A stretch of DNA of 64,000 bases from G963662905 sp965230045 (GCA_965230045.1 OZ245940.1:2294001-2358000); one strand, 5' to 3'; counted from the stretch's first letter, positions 43,081 to 51,140 are shown. A program made the numbers and translations. The notes: a model not told the origin generated them from the sequence alone.

Positions 43081-44110
43081 ATTTGAGCAGATCCAGCTCC
43101 GTGTATTTCTTTTTGAAACGGAAGAAATGTGCCCCTACAATATTTCCCTGATACATGCAGCTAACTTTTTGGTGCGGAAGTTTTTTCCGCTTAAGCCGGG
43201 TTTGAGGTAATCGCCGCATATAGTCCTTATGCGCCCTGATCACAGCATAAAAGTCTTTGAAACCGCCGTCAATCAAGAATTTGCATGCCGCTATTCCGTC
43301 CAAAACCAGGCGTGCAAGCATTACTTTGCTCAATCGCTTAGCAGGCAGGTTTTTATACAACATGATATTGTTGTTGCGGATATTAAGGTAAGTTTTCATT
43401 GGGTTTTTCTTGGGCAATGTGCCTCCGCCTACATGAAAAACCGTTGATGATCCGCAATACATCACCTTATAAGCAAGGTTCTTAAGCCTCCAGCAAAAAT
43501 CAATTTCTTCCATATGGGCAAAGAAATCCTCATCCAGGCCGCCCAATTCATGAAAAGCAGATGCGCGCACAAACATGCAGGCTCCGGAAGCCCAAAATAC
43601 TTCGCAATCATCATCATATTGCCCTCTGTCTTTTTCCATAGATTGGAATATCCTGCCCCGGCAAAAGGGATAGCCATATTTATCGATATATCCGCCTCCG
43701 GCCCCGGCATATTCAAATTCATCGCGTTGATAATAGGAACGGATTTTTGGCTGGCAGGCGGCAATGTTTTTGTCTGAATCCATAAGCCGGATTACGGGTT
43801 TTATCCAGTTGTTGGAAACTTCAATATCTGAGTTGAGCAGCACATAGTAGGTTGCATTTAATTCCTTTAAAGCCAGGTTGTAACCGCGGGCATAACCGCC
43901 ATTGTCCGGGTTTTGGATGATGCCAACCTGCGGGAATTTTTCTCGGAGCATGTCAACAGAACCATCAGAAGAGTCATTGTCTGCAACAATTACTGCAGCA
44001 TCTTCTAAACTGTATTCCAATACAGACGGCAGGAATTTTTCCAAAAAGGATTTTCCGTTCCAGTTCAGGATAACAACTGCGGTTTTTATATGCTTCTGTT
44101 CTTTGCTCAT
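43070..44110 (-). CDS. Glycosyltransferase family 2
   Basis: 346-residue GT-A fold glycosyltransferase. Motifs: VVILNWNGKSFLEKFLPSV at the N-terminus, the nucleotide-binding ADNDSSDGSVDML, NGGYARGYNLAL, the DxD-like NSDIEV for metal, and WASGACMFVRASAFHELGG with DEDFFAHMEEIDFCWR, as in rhamnosyltransferase-like GT2 proteins. One weak hydrophobic stretch near residue 245-265 may bind the membrane. Donor and acceptor unknown; envelope polysaccharide synthesis is likely. Not in an obvious polysaccharide cluster. Confidence 0.9.
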   Translation of the reverse strand: MSKEQKHIKTAVVILNWNGKSFLEKFLPSVLEYSLEDAAVIVADNDSSDGSVDMLREKFPQVGIIQNPDNGGYARGYNLALKELNATYYVLLNSDIEVSNNWIKPVIRLMDSDKNIAACQPKIRSYYQRDEFEYAGAGGGYIDKYGYPFCRGRIFQSMEKDRGQYDDDCEVFWASGACMFVRASAFHELGGLDEDFFAHMEEIDFCWRLKNLAYKVMYCGSSTVFHVGGGTLPKKNPMKTYLNIRNNNIMLYKNLPAKRLSKVMLARLVLDGIAACKFLIDGGFKDFYAVIRAHKDYMRRLPQTRLKRKKLPHQKVSCMYQGNIVGAHFFRFKKKYTELDLLKFKC

Positions 44111-44112
44111 AA

Positions 44113-44146
44113 TAAAAAGCGCCGCCTGATCAAATCAAACGGCGCT
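44113..44146 (-). terminator. Terminator of the GWxTD gene, inside the glycosyltransferase leader
   Basis: Stem AGCGCCG / CGGCGCT with a 15-base loop and, on the minus strand, a TTTTT tail. It ends 3 bases before the glycosyltransferase ATG, so it also lies in that gene's 5' region. Confidence 0.65.
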
Positions 44147-44147
44147 G

Positions 44148-44155
44148 CAAATGTA
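44148..44155 (-). promoter_or_regulatory. -7 box of the glycosyltransferase gene
   Basis: TACATTTG on the minus strand. Transcription would start near 44143, within the terminator stem of the preceding gene. Confidence 0.35.
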
Positions 44156-44172
44156 ATGTTTATCCTTTTAGA

Positions 44173-45687
44173 TTAATAGGGGTTGTTGTAATATTGTCCG
44201 CTTTGCCCACCGTAACGGTCTTCGCCAAAGTTTGTTGGGGTTTCAAATGTGTTTCTTTTCAGTAGTGCTTGCCATTGTGTATTGTGGATTTCACCTTGTG
44301 CATCGGAATGGATTAATTCAAAAGCTGTTCCTGCAAGATGCGGATTGTAAAACACAAACTTTTTATCACGTTGTTTCCCGAGTTGATAATAATGCCATAT
44401 CTGGTAGGGTACATGTCCTCCTTCTTCAATATAGCCCTGTGTACTATTGAGGTTCATTGAATTACTTGCGTCAAATGGCCGGTCGGTAATGGTGTTCGGG
44501 GCTCCGTATTTCAGATAAACACGTCCCATATCAGTAGCAAATCCTGGCATGCCTGTTGTGGCAAACATTTTTTCTACTTCCATTACTTGTTTTTTGTATT
44601 GGTTCCATGCGCTATAAGGATCGCTGTAGCTCCGCTCAAGCCAAAAATGATAGAAAAAACGCTGCAATGTCTCCAGATCAGTATTTTTTGCCTGATGTGC
44701 AATAAAGTCTTTCTCGGGGTTAGAAGCCAAAGGCCAGATGCTGTGAACCCAATAAACCAATGTATCTTTATCTTTGAACTGCTCGACAAATGCATTTTCA
44801 ATGGCTTGGTTCAGGTATGCATTCATGTCTTTTTTTATGTCGGGATTGGAGCGCTGGAAAAAGATGCTGTTCAAACCAATCAGCTCATTTTGTTTGTCAC
44901 GTGCTTCAATTATCAGATAATAATTTCCCGACTCGAGTTCTGAAATATCAAAATGGTTGAAAACAACACTGACCGGATCTGTTTTCATCCGTTTGGTTAA
45001 CTGATATTTTTCCAGCTTCTTTGCTGTTTCATAGGTTTGAATGTAGGAACGAAGCAAGTACATTTGATCCGGCCCGATTTTTTCGTTTGTGTTATAAACT
45101 TCGGCGTAATAGCTGAGCTTGTTTTGATCAGGTCCGTAAAAACCAAATATTTTTGGAATAAGGTCGTAACCACTTTTGGTCAGGATGCCGGGTTCAGTGG
45201 ATTTCGTATAGGATTCAACCAGTTCAATTCCGCTTATCGCCACATCTTTTTTGTTAAAATGAATGCTGAAGGCTTCTTCGTATTCCGATTTTTGATCGGG
45301 AAAAGCTGCATCGGCCAAGCTTATTTTGAGTAGGTAATCGCCCACCGGCAGGCTGAAGCGTTGTTGGTCGAGAAAATTAAAATTAATATCCGTTGTATCG
45401 TCTAATTCAGGACTGTTTAAACGGATATTACTGAAATCGGCAACTTTTCCCGCCTTTTCAAAAATAATAGTGAGATTAATCGCGGATTGAAACTTTCCGT
45501 TCTCATTTTTCGTCCATTTTACCGAACTGCCAATAACGGAAGTGTAGGTTTCAACATAAGGGCCTTGCTCCGGCGAAAAAAAGGTGCTGTAGTAAAAATC
45601 AACACCTACATTTTGAGCCTTAACAGATAGTGCACCAATAAAAAGGAGCAACAGAAAGGCTGTTCTAAATGTAAATATTTTGTTCAT
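44173..45687 (-). CDS. GWxTD domain-containing exported protein
   Basis: 504 residues, signal peptide (NKIFTFRTAFLLLLFIGALS), no lipobox. The N-terminal two thirds form beta-rich modules. From about residue 340 the GWxTD domain appears, with a variant core PGFATDMGRVYLKYGAPNTI where Phe replaces the usual Trp. The domain ends with a Gly/Tyr/Gln-rich tail (RYGGQSGQYYNNPY). GWxTD proteins are exported, mostly in Bacteroidota and Acidobacteria, with no settled function. Single gene with its own -7 box and terminator. Confidence 0.87.
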   Translation of the reverse strand: MNKIFTFRTAFLLLLFIGALSVKAQNVGVDFYYSTFFSPEQGPYVETYTSVIGSSVKWTKNENGKFQSAINLTIIFEKAGKVADFSNIRLNSPELDDTTDINFNFLDQQRFSLPVGDYLLKISLADAAFPDQKSEYEEAFSIHFNKKDVAISGIELVESYTKSTEPGILTKSGYDLIPKIFGFYGPDQNKLSYYAEVYNTNEKIGPDQMYLLRSYIQTYETAKKLEKYQLTKRMKTDPVSVVFNHFDISELESGNYYLIIEARDKQNELIGLNSIFFQRSNPDIKKDMNAYLNQAIENAFVEQFKDKDTLVYWVHSIWPLASNPEKDFIAHQAKNTDLETLQRFFYHFWLERSYSDPYSAWNQYKKQVMEVEKMFATTGMPGFATDMGRVYLKYGAPNTITDRPFDASNSMNLNSTQGYIEEGGHVPYQIWHYYQLGKQRDKKFVFYNPHLAGTAFELIHSDAQGEIHNTQWQALLKRNTFETPTNFGEDRYGGQSGQYYNNPY

Positions 45688-45713
45688 GGTATGAAATTTT
45701 GGTGATTAATCTT

Positions 45714-45721
45714 CAAAGATA
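45714..45721 (-). promoter_or_regulatory. -7 box of the GWxTD gene
   Basis: TATCTTTG on the minus strand, 26 bases before the start codon. No clear -33 box. Confidence 0.4.
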
Positions 45722-45817
45722 ATAAAAATTATAAGATCATTTAAAAACTATTTGCCTGAATCCTAGAACCATCAGTAATACTAACGTTTCTGAAGAGAAA
45801 AAATTTCACAGGAAAAC

Positions 45818-45846
45818 TTGCAGGATTCAAAAAAATTGTACTTTTG
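45818..45846 (+). promoter_or_regulatory. Promoter of tRNA-Ser copy 1
   Basis: TTG at 45818-45820 and TACTTTTG at 45839-45846, 18 bases apart. The box ends only 4 bases before the mature tRNA, so transcription must start within those few bases. Confidence 0.6.
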
Positions 45847-45850
45847 CAGC

Positions 45851-45938
45851 GGAGAAATGGCAGAGTGGTCGAATGCGGCGGTCTTGAAAACCGTTGAGGG
45901 TCACACCTCCGGGGGTTCGAATCCCTCTTTCTCCGCCA
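45851..45938 (+). tRNA. tRNA-Ser (UGA), copy 1
   Basis: 88 bases including an encoded CCA. The acceptor stem is GGAGAAA / TTTCTCC with discriminator G. The anticodon loop is CTTGAAA with anticodon TGA at 45885-45887. There is a long variable arm and the T-loop GGTTCGAATCC. It reads UCN serine codons. Identical to copy 2 at 46692. A spurious protein frame (MAEWSNAAVLKTVEG) often reported over this tRNA is not a gene. Confidence 0.96.
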
Positions 45939-45945
45939 AAATGAA

Positions 45946-45976
45946 GGACATCCACCACGGGTGTCCTTTTTCTTTA
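45946..45976 (+). terminator. Terminator of tRNA-Ser copy 1
   Basis: Stem GGACATCC / GGGTGTCC with loop ACCAC and a TTTTTCTTT tail, 8 bases after the CCA. Confidence 0.75.
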
Positions 45977-45978
45977 CG

Positions 45979-46163
45979 CCTCTCCTGAAGATATGTTTGG
46001 TTTAACCGGGAAAATCATTCCAATATTATTGCTTGTGTTTGGATATTTTTGGATTGTAAAATCGGCTGTTTTGCTTGCTAAAATGAATATATTTCGTAAA
46101 AATATACTATCATTTTACCTTTTTTTAAATATGGATAGCCTGACGTTTTTTTTTGAAAAGGAT
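45979..46163. other. Gap between tRNA-Ser copy 1 and MITE copy 3
   Basis: AT-rich. A 69-codon frame starting at 45993 runs into the MITE and has no promoter box or ribosome binding site, so I see no gene here. The last 8 bases, AAAAGGAT, are the target duplication. Confidence 0.4.
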
Positions 46164-46543
46164 GGTTCTACAAAGATTTTCGTGAGTAATCATAAAATTT
46201 GAGATTAAAAACATTGAAAAATATGTTAATAGAATATTTATGCGAAAAATCCGATTTCCAACAGATTACTCCCTCCCGATAGCTATCGGGACAAAGCCCC
46301 ACTCACTTTGTCTGGCTTTGTTCCGGTCAGAATGACGTGTTTAAGGTAAATCCGGCTTCTCGCTTGGTACGGCTCCGCTTACTCCGACAAGCTCAGCACA
46401 GCGCACCACGGGACGCTCGAAGACCTTGATGAACGTTTGTTAAAGGGAGATGAGACCAAGCATGAGGAATTCCGATAGCTATCGGAAGGAGGAATTTGTT
46501 TGAGATTTAACTTTTGTCTTTCCACGAAATTCCGTGTAGAACC
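46164..46543 (-). repeat. MITE-like element, copy 3 (380 bp), inverted
   Basis: Bounded by GGTTCTACAAAGATTTTCGT on the left and the complement of GGTTCTACACGGAATTTCGT on the right, with a perfect 8-bp target duplication AAAAGGAT on both sides (46156-46163, 46544-46551). It is more diverged than copies 1 and 2 and lies in opposite orientation. The core holds its own inverted CCGATAGCTATCGG motifs, twice. It is inserted between the two tRNA-Ser copies. Confidence 0.8.
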
Positions 46544-46657
46544 AAAAGGATTAAGCTCTGTTAAAAATTTATTTCTTTATAGTATTCATAATCAGTGCCC
46601 AAGTAGGAATATGTCACTAAATTTTTGATTTGCTTGTCTAAAAAAGAGCCTGGAATA

Positions 46658-46687
46658 TTTGGCCGTTTTAAAAAAGTTGTACTTTTG
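46658..46687 (+). promoter_or_regulatory. Promoter of tRNA-Ser copy 2
   Basis: TTTG at 46658-46661 and TACTTTTG at 46680-46687 with an 18-base spacer. The -7 box and the bases to the tRNA are identical to copy 1. Confidence 0.6.
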
Positions 46688-46691
46688 CAGC

Positions 46692-46779
46692 GGAGAAATG
46701 GCAGAGTGGTCGAATGCGGCGGTCTTGAAAACCGTTGAGGGTCACACCTCCGGGGGTTCGAATCCCTCTTTCTCCGCCA
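46692..46779 (+). tRNA. tRNA-Ser (UGA), copy 2
   Basis: Base-for-base identical to copy 1, exactly 841 bases downstream, with the same anticodon TGA, long variable arm and encoded CCA. The surrounding roughly 150-bp unit (promoter box, tRNA, terminator) is duplicated with only two or so differences, so both copies should be expressed. Confidence 0.96.
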
Positions 46780-46786
46780 AAATGAA

Positions 46787-46817
46787 GGACATCCACAACG
46801 GGTGTCCTTTTTCTTTA
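46787..46817 (+). terminator. Terminator of tRNA-Ser copy 2
   Basis: Same hairpin as copy 1, with one base changed in the loop (ACAAC for ACCAC), followed by TTTTTCTTT. Confidence 0.75.
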
Positions 46818-46934
46818 CGGTTTTGCCATATCCATTTCTTTGTGCTAAAAAAATAAAATGTTGAATCGCGAAACAGCTGCAGCAGAGCGGTGATATTTTG
46901 TGTTAAAGCAGAGAGGAGCCAGGAATTTTAGGGA

Positions 46935-46966
46935 CAAAAAAAGCCTGTCCATCATCGAACAGGCTT
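46935..46966 (-). terminator. Terminator of the tpiA operon
   Basis: Stem AAGCCTGT / ACAGGCTT with a 10-base loop and a long T-run on the minus strand, 22 bases after the tpiA stop. Confidence 0.75.
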
Positions 46967-46987
46967 GTTATGGAATTTCATGATTTT

Positions 46988-47755
46988 TTAATCTTCAGGG
47001 AATGAATTTACAATAGTCAGAAAATCGTCGGGCTTAAGTGATGCACCTCCAATCAGTCCGCCATCCACATCGGCACAACTGAAAAGCTCCACTGCGTTTT
47101 TCGCGTTGCAGCTCCCGCCATAAAGCAGGCTTGTACTGTCAGCGATTTCTTTCCCATAGCGTTCGGCAATGGTTTTACGGATAAATGCATGCATTTCCTG
47201 TGCCTGTTCCGGGCTGGCGGTTCTGCCGGTGCCAATGGCCCAAACGGGTTCGTAGGCAATAACAACATCCATAAATGCAGCATTTTCCAGATCAAAAAGT
47301 GCTTTTTCAATTTGGTTTTTCACTACTTCAAAATGTGAGCCTGCTTCTCGTTCTTCGAGCAGTTCTCCGCAGCAGAAAATAGGCGCCATGCCATGTTCGA
47401 TTACTTTTTTTACTTTTTCGGCAAGGATTTCGTCTGTTTCGCCATAATATTTCCTGCGCTCGGAATGGCCCAGGATGCAATAATCAATTTCCATGGAAGC
47501 GAGCATAGCTGCTGAGATTTCTCCGGTATATGCTCCTTTTTCATGCTGGCTTGCATTTTGCGCGCCAACAAAGAATTCGCTTTCCGGGCTTAGGTCCGAA
47601 GCCATATTCAGGTAGAGCGCCGGTGGGCACAAAACTACCTCAGTATCGCTTTTGCCTTTCTCACTGATACCATCGACAATAGCCGAAAGTAATTCCTCCG
47701 CTTCAGAAAATGTTAGGTTCATTTTCCAGTTTCCAGCAACAATTTTTTTTCTCAT
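46988..47755 (-). CDS. tpiA: Triosephosphate isomerase
   Basis: Glycolytic interconversion of dihydroxyacetone phosphate and glyceraldehyde 3-phosphate. Catalytic residues are visible: Asn9 and Lys11 in AGNWKMN, the electrophilic His in LGHSERR, and the base Glu in AYEPVWAIGTG. The phosphate-binding YGGSCNAKN and GLIGGASL follow. Length 255 aa is typical. It is the third gene of an operon with a DUF1599 protein and a DoxX-type protein, an arrangement I believe recurs in Bacteroidota. Confidence 0.96.
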   Translation of the reverse strand: MRKKIVAGNWKMNLTFSEAEELLSAIVDGISEKGKSDTEVVLCPPALYLNMASDLSPESEFFVGAQNASQHEKGAYTGEISAAMLASMEIDYCILGHSERRKYYGETDEILAEKVKKVIEHGMAPIFCCGELLEEREAGSHFEVVKNQIEKALFDLENAAFMDVVIAYEPVWAIGTGRTASPEQAQEMHAFIRKTIAERYGKEIADSTSLLYGGSCNAKNAVELFSCADVDGGLIGGASLKPDDFLTIVNSFPED

Positions 47756-47770
47756 TTTGTGTGAATTTAA

Positions 47771-48886
47771 TTAATTATGGTGTTTTTCGTGTTCCTCTAT
47801 TGCTATCCCCGCCCCGGGGAAATCGCGCCAATTCCATTTATTGATCACAATGCCGTCTTTCAAAAGCATAATGCCCGGTCGCGAGCGCACCATGGTTTTC
47901 AATTCAATATCGTCAGCATTAAGTATATCATAAGTGGCACTGCTTTTTTCCCTAAACGCATCAATTTCGCTTTTTAATGCCGGCGTAAGCAGGGCTGTAT
48001 GTGCCTGTAATTCATGAGCTTCCTTGTTCAGTTGGTTCAATAGCGGCCAGATTTTTTCATTTACGTCATCCAAATCCCATGAAATAATCAAAAATTGATA
48101 TTCGGGATTGCGGATGTAGCTGTCGGTAACATCCTGTCCGTATTCGTCAATCAGTTGCAGTTCGTGCTTATTGGCCAGGTTGGGGTCTTCGGTGCGTTGG
48201 GATGTAAATTCCCAATTGGCCAGCCAGGTGGAGTCATTGTAGGGATAATCGGGCGAAAGGTATTCCTTCTGTTCACCGGTTTTTTTGTGAGTATAAGTCA
48301 GGTAGTATTTTACCGGAAGTTCTTTTTCGGGGTACATGCTTTTGCCAATTTTCCACTCGCGGAAATCGAGCATGGGCAAATGATAATAGTTATAAACCGA
48401 AAAAGCGATAAACAAAGCAGAGCCAATGATTAATATGGCATTTTGTGCAGGTAATCGCAGGGGAGGAGCGGCTTTTTTCCGTGCGAGGTACATCAGCAGT
48501 ATAATGCCCATGATGACCACATTCTTCCAGAACGTTTGCCAGTTGGTCAGGATAAGGGCTTCACCAAAGCAACCACAATCAGGAACGGGATTGTAAATGG
48601 CATCGAAGAAGGTCATGATGGTGAAAAAAGCCATCATCAACACAAGGAAAGGAAAAGTTTGTTTTACCCTTGCATTGAACAAAAGGCTGATTCCGAGCAG
48701 AAATTCAAATGTGCAAAGCAAAACAGATAAAAAGAGGGCCGCAGGCATGGCCCATTCTGTTCCATAGGCAATAAAATAATCTTCAATTTTAAACATGGTG
48801 CCCATGGGGTCCACGCCTTTTACAATGCCGGAATATACAAAGATTACTCCCAGCAGCAGGCGCGATATTGTACGGATCAGTTTCAT
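47771..48886 (-). CDS. BT_3928-type DoxX/MauE membrane protein with thioredoxin-like C-terminus
   Basis: 371 residues. The first 150 residues form the four-helix DoxX/MauE membrane domain (LLLGVIFVYSGIVKGVDP, then LLCTFEFLLGISLLF), with the dicysteine DCGCFGEAL in a loop as in MauE-like proteins. A fifth membrane segment follows near residue 150. The C-terminal 200 residues look thioredoxin-like (YQFLIISWDLDDVNEKIWPL, SRPGIMLLKDGIVINKW) but without a CxxC. It may handle redox equivalents at the membrane. Lies between DUF1599 and tpiA with 7- and 15-base gaps. Confidence 0.85.
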   Translation of the reverse strand: MKLIRTISRLLLGVIFVYSGIVKGVDPMGTMFKIEDYFIAYGTEWAMPAALFLSVLLCTFEFLLGISLLFNARVKQTFPFLVLMMAFFTIMTFFDAIYNPVPDCGCFGEALILTNWQTFWKNVVIMGIILLMYLARKKAAPPLRLPAQNAILIIGSALFIAFSVYNYYHLPMLDFREWKIGKSMYPEKELPVKYYLTYTHKKTGEQKEYLSPDYPYNDSTWLANWEFTSQRTEDPNLANKHELQLIDEYGQDVTDSYIRNPEYQFLIISWDLDDVNEKIWPLLNQLNKEAHELQAHTALLTPALKSEIDAFREKSSATYDILNADDIELKTMVRSRPGIMLLKDGIVINKWNWRDFPGAGIAIEEHEKHHN

Positions 48887-48893
48887 GAGTATT

Positions 48894-49448
48894 TTAGTTT
48901 TGTTTTTCTTTTTCCATAATCTTTATTAACGCAAAAAGTGCATAATTGATTATGTCCTGATAATTTGCGTCCACCCCTTCCGATACTTCGGTTTTTCCTT
49001 CGTTGTCTTCAATGCTCTTAACGCGCATGAGTTTCATGAGGATGATATCGGTAAGGCTGCTGATGCGCATATTGCGCCAGGCTTCGTCATAATCATGGTT
49101 TTTATTTTCCATCAGGGCTTTGGAGCCAAAGATATGCTTGTTGTACAGCGCCAGTGTTTCTTCAGCAGGCAGCTCGATGCGGGTATAATCGTTTAGTTCA
49201 AGCTGGATGAGTGCCATAACCGAATAATTTACGATGCCGATAAATTCGGCCTTGATGCCTTCATCTACCTTGCTTTGGCCTTTCATTTCAATACTGCGGA
49301 TTCGGTTGGCCTTGATGTAGATTTGATCAGTGAGGGATGAGGGCCGCAAAATACGCCATGCCGTACCGTAATCACGCAGCTTGCCTTCAAAAAGCGAACG
49401 GCATTCCCCGATTATTTTATCGAATTGTTCTGATGTCTTTGTGTTCAT
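48894..49448 (-). CDS. DUF1599 domain protein (nucleotide-modification-associated)
   Basis: 184 residues made of two similar halves: KLRDYGTAWRILRPSSLTDQ with later NRIRSIE, and NKNHDYDEAWRNMRISSLTD with later MRVKSIED. Each half has a Glu/Asp-rich motif (VDEGIKAEFIGIVNYSVMAL; VSEGVDANYQDIINYALFAL). This is the DUF1599 or nucleotide-modification-associated family. The internal repeat suggests a pseudo-dimeric all-alpha fold; a link to nucleotide metabolism is only inferred from the family name. First gene of the tpiA operon, divergent from folP. Confidence 0.87.
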   Translation of the reverse strand: MNTKTSEQFDKIIGECRSLFEGKLRDYGTAWRILRPSSLTDQIYIKANRIRSIEMKGQSKVDEGIKAEFIGIVNYSVMALIQLELNDYTRIELPAEETLALYNKHIFGSKALMENKNHDYDEAWRNMRISSLTDIILMKLMRVKSIEDNEGKTEVSEGVDANYQDIINYALFALIKIMEKEKQN

Positions 49449-49454
49449 AAATGC

Positions 49455-49462
49455 TAACTTTG
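49455..49462 (+). promoter_or_regulatory. -7 box of folP
   Basis: TAACTTTG, 24 bases before the ATG at 49487. It overlaps an earlier in-frame ATG (49451) and so argues against that start. Confidence 0.45.
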
Positions 49463-49486
49463 CCTGTTTTAAAGTTAAAATACGAA

Positions 49487-50338
49487 ATGCAGCCAGATTT
49501 AAGACTTGATTGCAAAGGTAAAATATTAAGCCTGAAAAAGCCCATTATCATGGGTATTTTAAATATAGGCCCCGATTCCTTTTTTGATGGGGGGTGTTAT
49601 AATCATATGGGAAAAGCATTGGAGCAATGTGCCCGGTTAGTACGGGAAGGAGCTGATATCGTGGATGTAGGAGCTGTTTCAACCCGCCCCGGGGCAGATG
49701 ATGTTCCGGAAGCGGAAGAGCGTAAAAGGTTGTCCGAAGTTTTGCCTGCTTTACGGCGTGAATTTCCTGATCTGCCTTTGTCGGTGGATACTTACCGTTC
49801 AGAAATTGCTGTCTTTGCAGCAGATCAGGGTGCAGACATAATCAATGATATTTCGGGCGGCACTTTCGATCCGGCAATTTTTGATGTCGTTGCCCGTCAC
49901 AGCCTGGGCTATATTTTGATGCATATTAAAGGAACACCCCAAAACATGCAGCGAAATCCGCAATATGATGATGTTGTGGAAGAAATTAAATCTTTTTTCA
50001 TACGGCAGTCAAAAGCTTATTTCGAAGCCGGCTGCAAAAAGGAATCGTTGGTGCTGGACCCGGGTTTTGGATTTGGAAAAACGCTGGAACATAACTACCG
50101 GATTTTGTATCATTTGGATCGCTTTGTTGATATGGGATATCCGGTTTTGGCTGCGGTATCACGCAAATCGATGATAAATAAATTGCTGAATGTGAAACCT
50201 GAAGCCGCTTTAAACGGTACAAGCGTGGTGCACAGCATGGCTCTTTTGCGGGGCGCTTCCATGTTGCGGGTCCATGATGTGAAAGAAGCCCGCGAAGTGG
50301 TGCAGCTTGTGCAGATGTTTCAACAGGAAGGACAATAG
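49487..50338 (+). CDS. folP: Dihydropteroate synthase
   Basis: Condenses 6-hydroxymethyl-dihydropterin pyrophosphate with p-aminobenzoate; the sulfonamide target. Motifs: GILNIGPDSFFDGG (loop 1), GADIVDVGAVSTRPGADDV (loop 2), SVDTYRSEIA, DIINDISGG and, near the end, the phosphate-binding GTSVVHSMAL with RVHDV. I use the ATG at 49487 (283 aa) because the -7 box overlaps the earlier ATG at 49451. The cdaA gene overlaps or abuts its stop, an order common in Bacteroidota. Confidence 0.94.
   Translation: MQPDLRLDCKGKILSLKKPIIMGILNIGPDSFFDGGCYNHMGKALEQCARLVREGADIVDVGAVSTRPGADDVPEAEERKRLSEVLPALRREFPDLPLSVDTYRSEIAVFAADQGADIINDISGGTFDPAIFDVVARHSLGYILMHIKGTPQNMQRNPQYDDVVEEIKSFFIRQSKAYFEAGCKKESLVLDPGFGFGKTLEHNYRILYHLDRFVDMGYPVLAAVSRKSMINKLLNVKPEAALNGTSVVHSMALLRGASMLRVHDVKEAREVVQLVQMFQQEGQ
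49513..49520 (-). promoter_or_regulatory. -7 box of the DUF1599-DoxX-tpiA operon
   Basis: TACCTTTG on the minus strand, located inside the 5' part of folP, 64 bases before the DUF1599 start. Confidence 0.35.
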
Positions 50339-50340
50339 TG

Positions 50341-51138
50341 ATGACGGAATGTTTTATGACTGCTTTTTTGCATTTGCGATTTTTGGATATCATTGATATC
50401 CTGTTGGTTGCACTATTGCTTTATGAGCTGTACAATTTGCTGAAAGGAACAGGTGCCATCAATATTTTTATCAGTATTGTGGTGATTTTGTTGCTTTGGA
50501 AACTTGTTACAGCACTGAAAATGATCTTGCTTTCGCAGATACTCGGGGCATTTATCGGGGTGGGGGTAATTGCGCTCATTGTGGTGTTTCAACCTGAGAT
50601 CAGGCAGTTTTTGCTTTTCCTGGGAACGCCTCGTTCGATGGGGAAAAATGGAGGACGTTTCCGTTTGTTCCGTTTTAAATCTTCCAATGATGCGGAGCTT
50701 CCTGTGGATATCATCGTGAAAAGCTGCCAGAAAATGGGCAACAGCAAAACCGGAGCACTGATTGTAATTGCGGGCGTAAATGGTTTGAAGGAATACAGCC
50801 AGACCGGAACAGAGATCCGTGCAGAAATAAGTCAGCGCCTGATCGAAAACCTGTTTTTTAAGAACAGCCCTTTACATGATGGCGCCGTTCTGATTGCAAA
50901 TAACCGTATCGAAGCAGCAGGCTGCATTTTACCGGTTTCGCGCAATCCGAAAATCCGTGCCGATTTGGGACTGCGCCATCGTGCCGCAATCGGGATCACC
51001 GAAAAAACCGATGCCATTGCCATTGTTGTTAGCGAGGAACGCGGCCTGATATCCTACAGCAAAAAAGGCGCCCTCATCCACGATGTAAGCGCCCCTCAAC
51101 TTAAAAATTTCCTCGAAAAGGAATTTATTCCGGAATAG
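50341..51138 (+). CDS. cdaA: Diadenylate cyclase CdaA
   Basis: Membrane-bound synthase of the second messenger c-di-AMP. Three membrane segments in residues 10-85 (IIDILLVALLLYELYNLL, INIFISIVVILLLW, LGAFIGVGVIALIVVF) precede the DAC domain with the catalytic DGA at Asp180 (SPLHDGAVLI) and the RHR motif at 212-214 (GLRHRAAIGI). A GTG directly before the ATG at 50341 overlaps the folP stop; either could be used. It controls osmotic and wall homeostasis in bacteria that make c-di-AMP; a matching phosphodiesterase is not in the window. Confidence 0.93.
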   Translation: MTECFMTAFLHLRFLDIIDILLVALLLYELYNLLKGTGAINIFISIVVILLLWKLVTALKMILLSQILGAFIGVGVIALIVVFQPEIRQFLLFLGTPRSMGKNGGRFRLFRFKSSNDAELPVDIIVKSCQKMGNSKTGALIVIAGVNGLKEYSQTGTEIRAEISQRLIENLFFKNSPLHDGAVLIANNRIEAAGCILPVSRNPKIRADLGLRHRAAIGITEKTDAIAIVVSEERGLISYSKKGALIHDVSAPQLKNFLEKEFIPE

Positions 51139-51140
51139 GA

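Noticed and set aside
45993..46202. 69-codon frame with a hydrophobic start
   Set aside because: It runs into the mobile element, has no promoter box or ribosome binding site, and its C-terminal part is element sequence.
46659..46856. 65-codon frame over tRNA-Ser copy 2 (MAEWSNAAVLKTVEG...)
   Set aside because: It is a translation of the tRNA gene itself, a known source of false proteins; the tRNA structure is complete.
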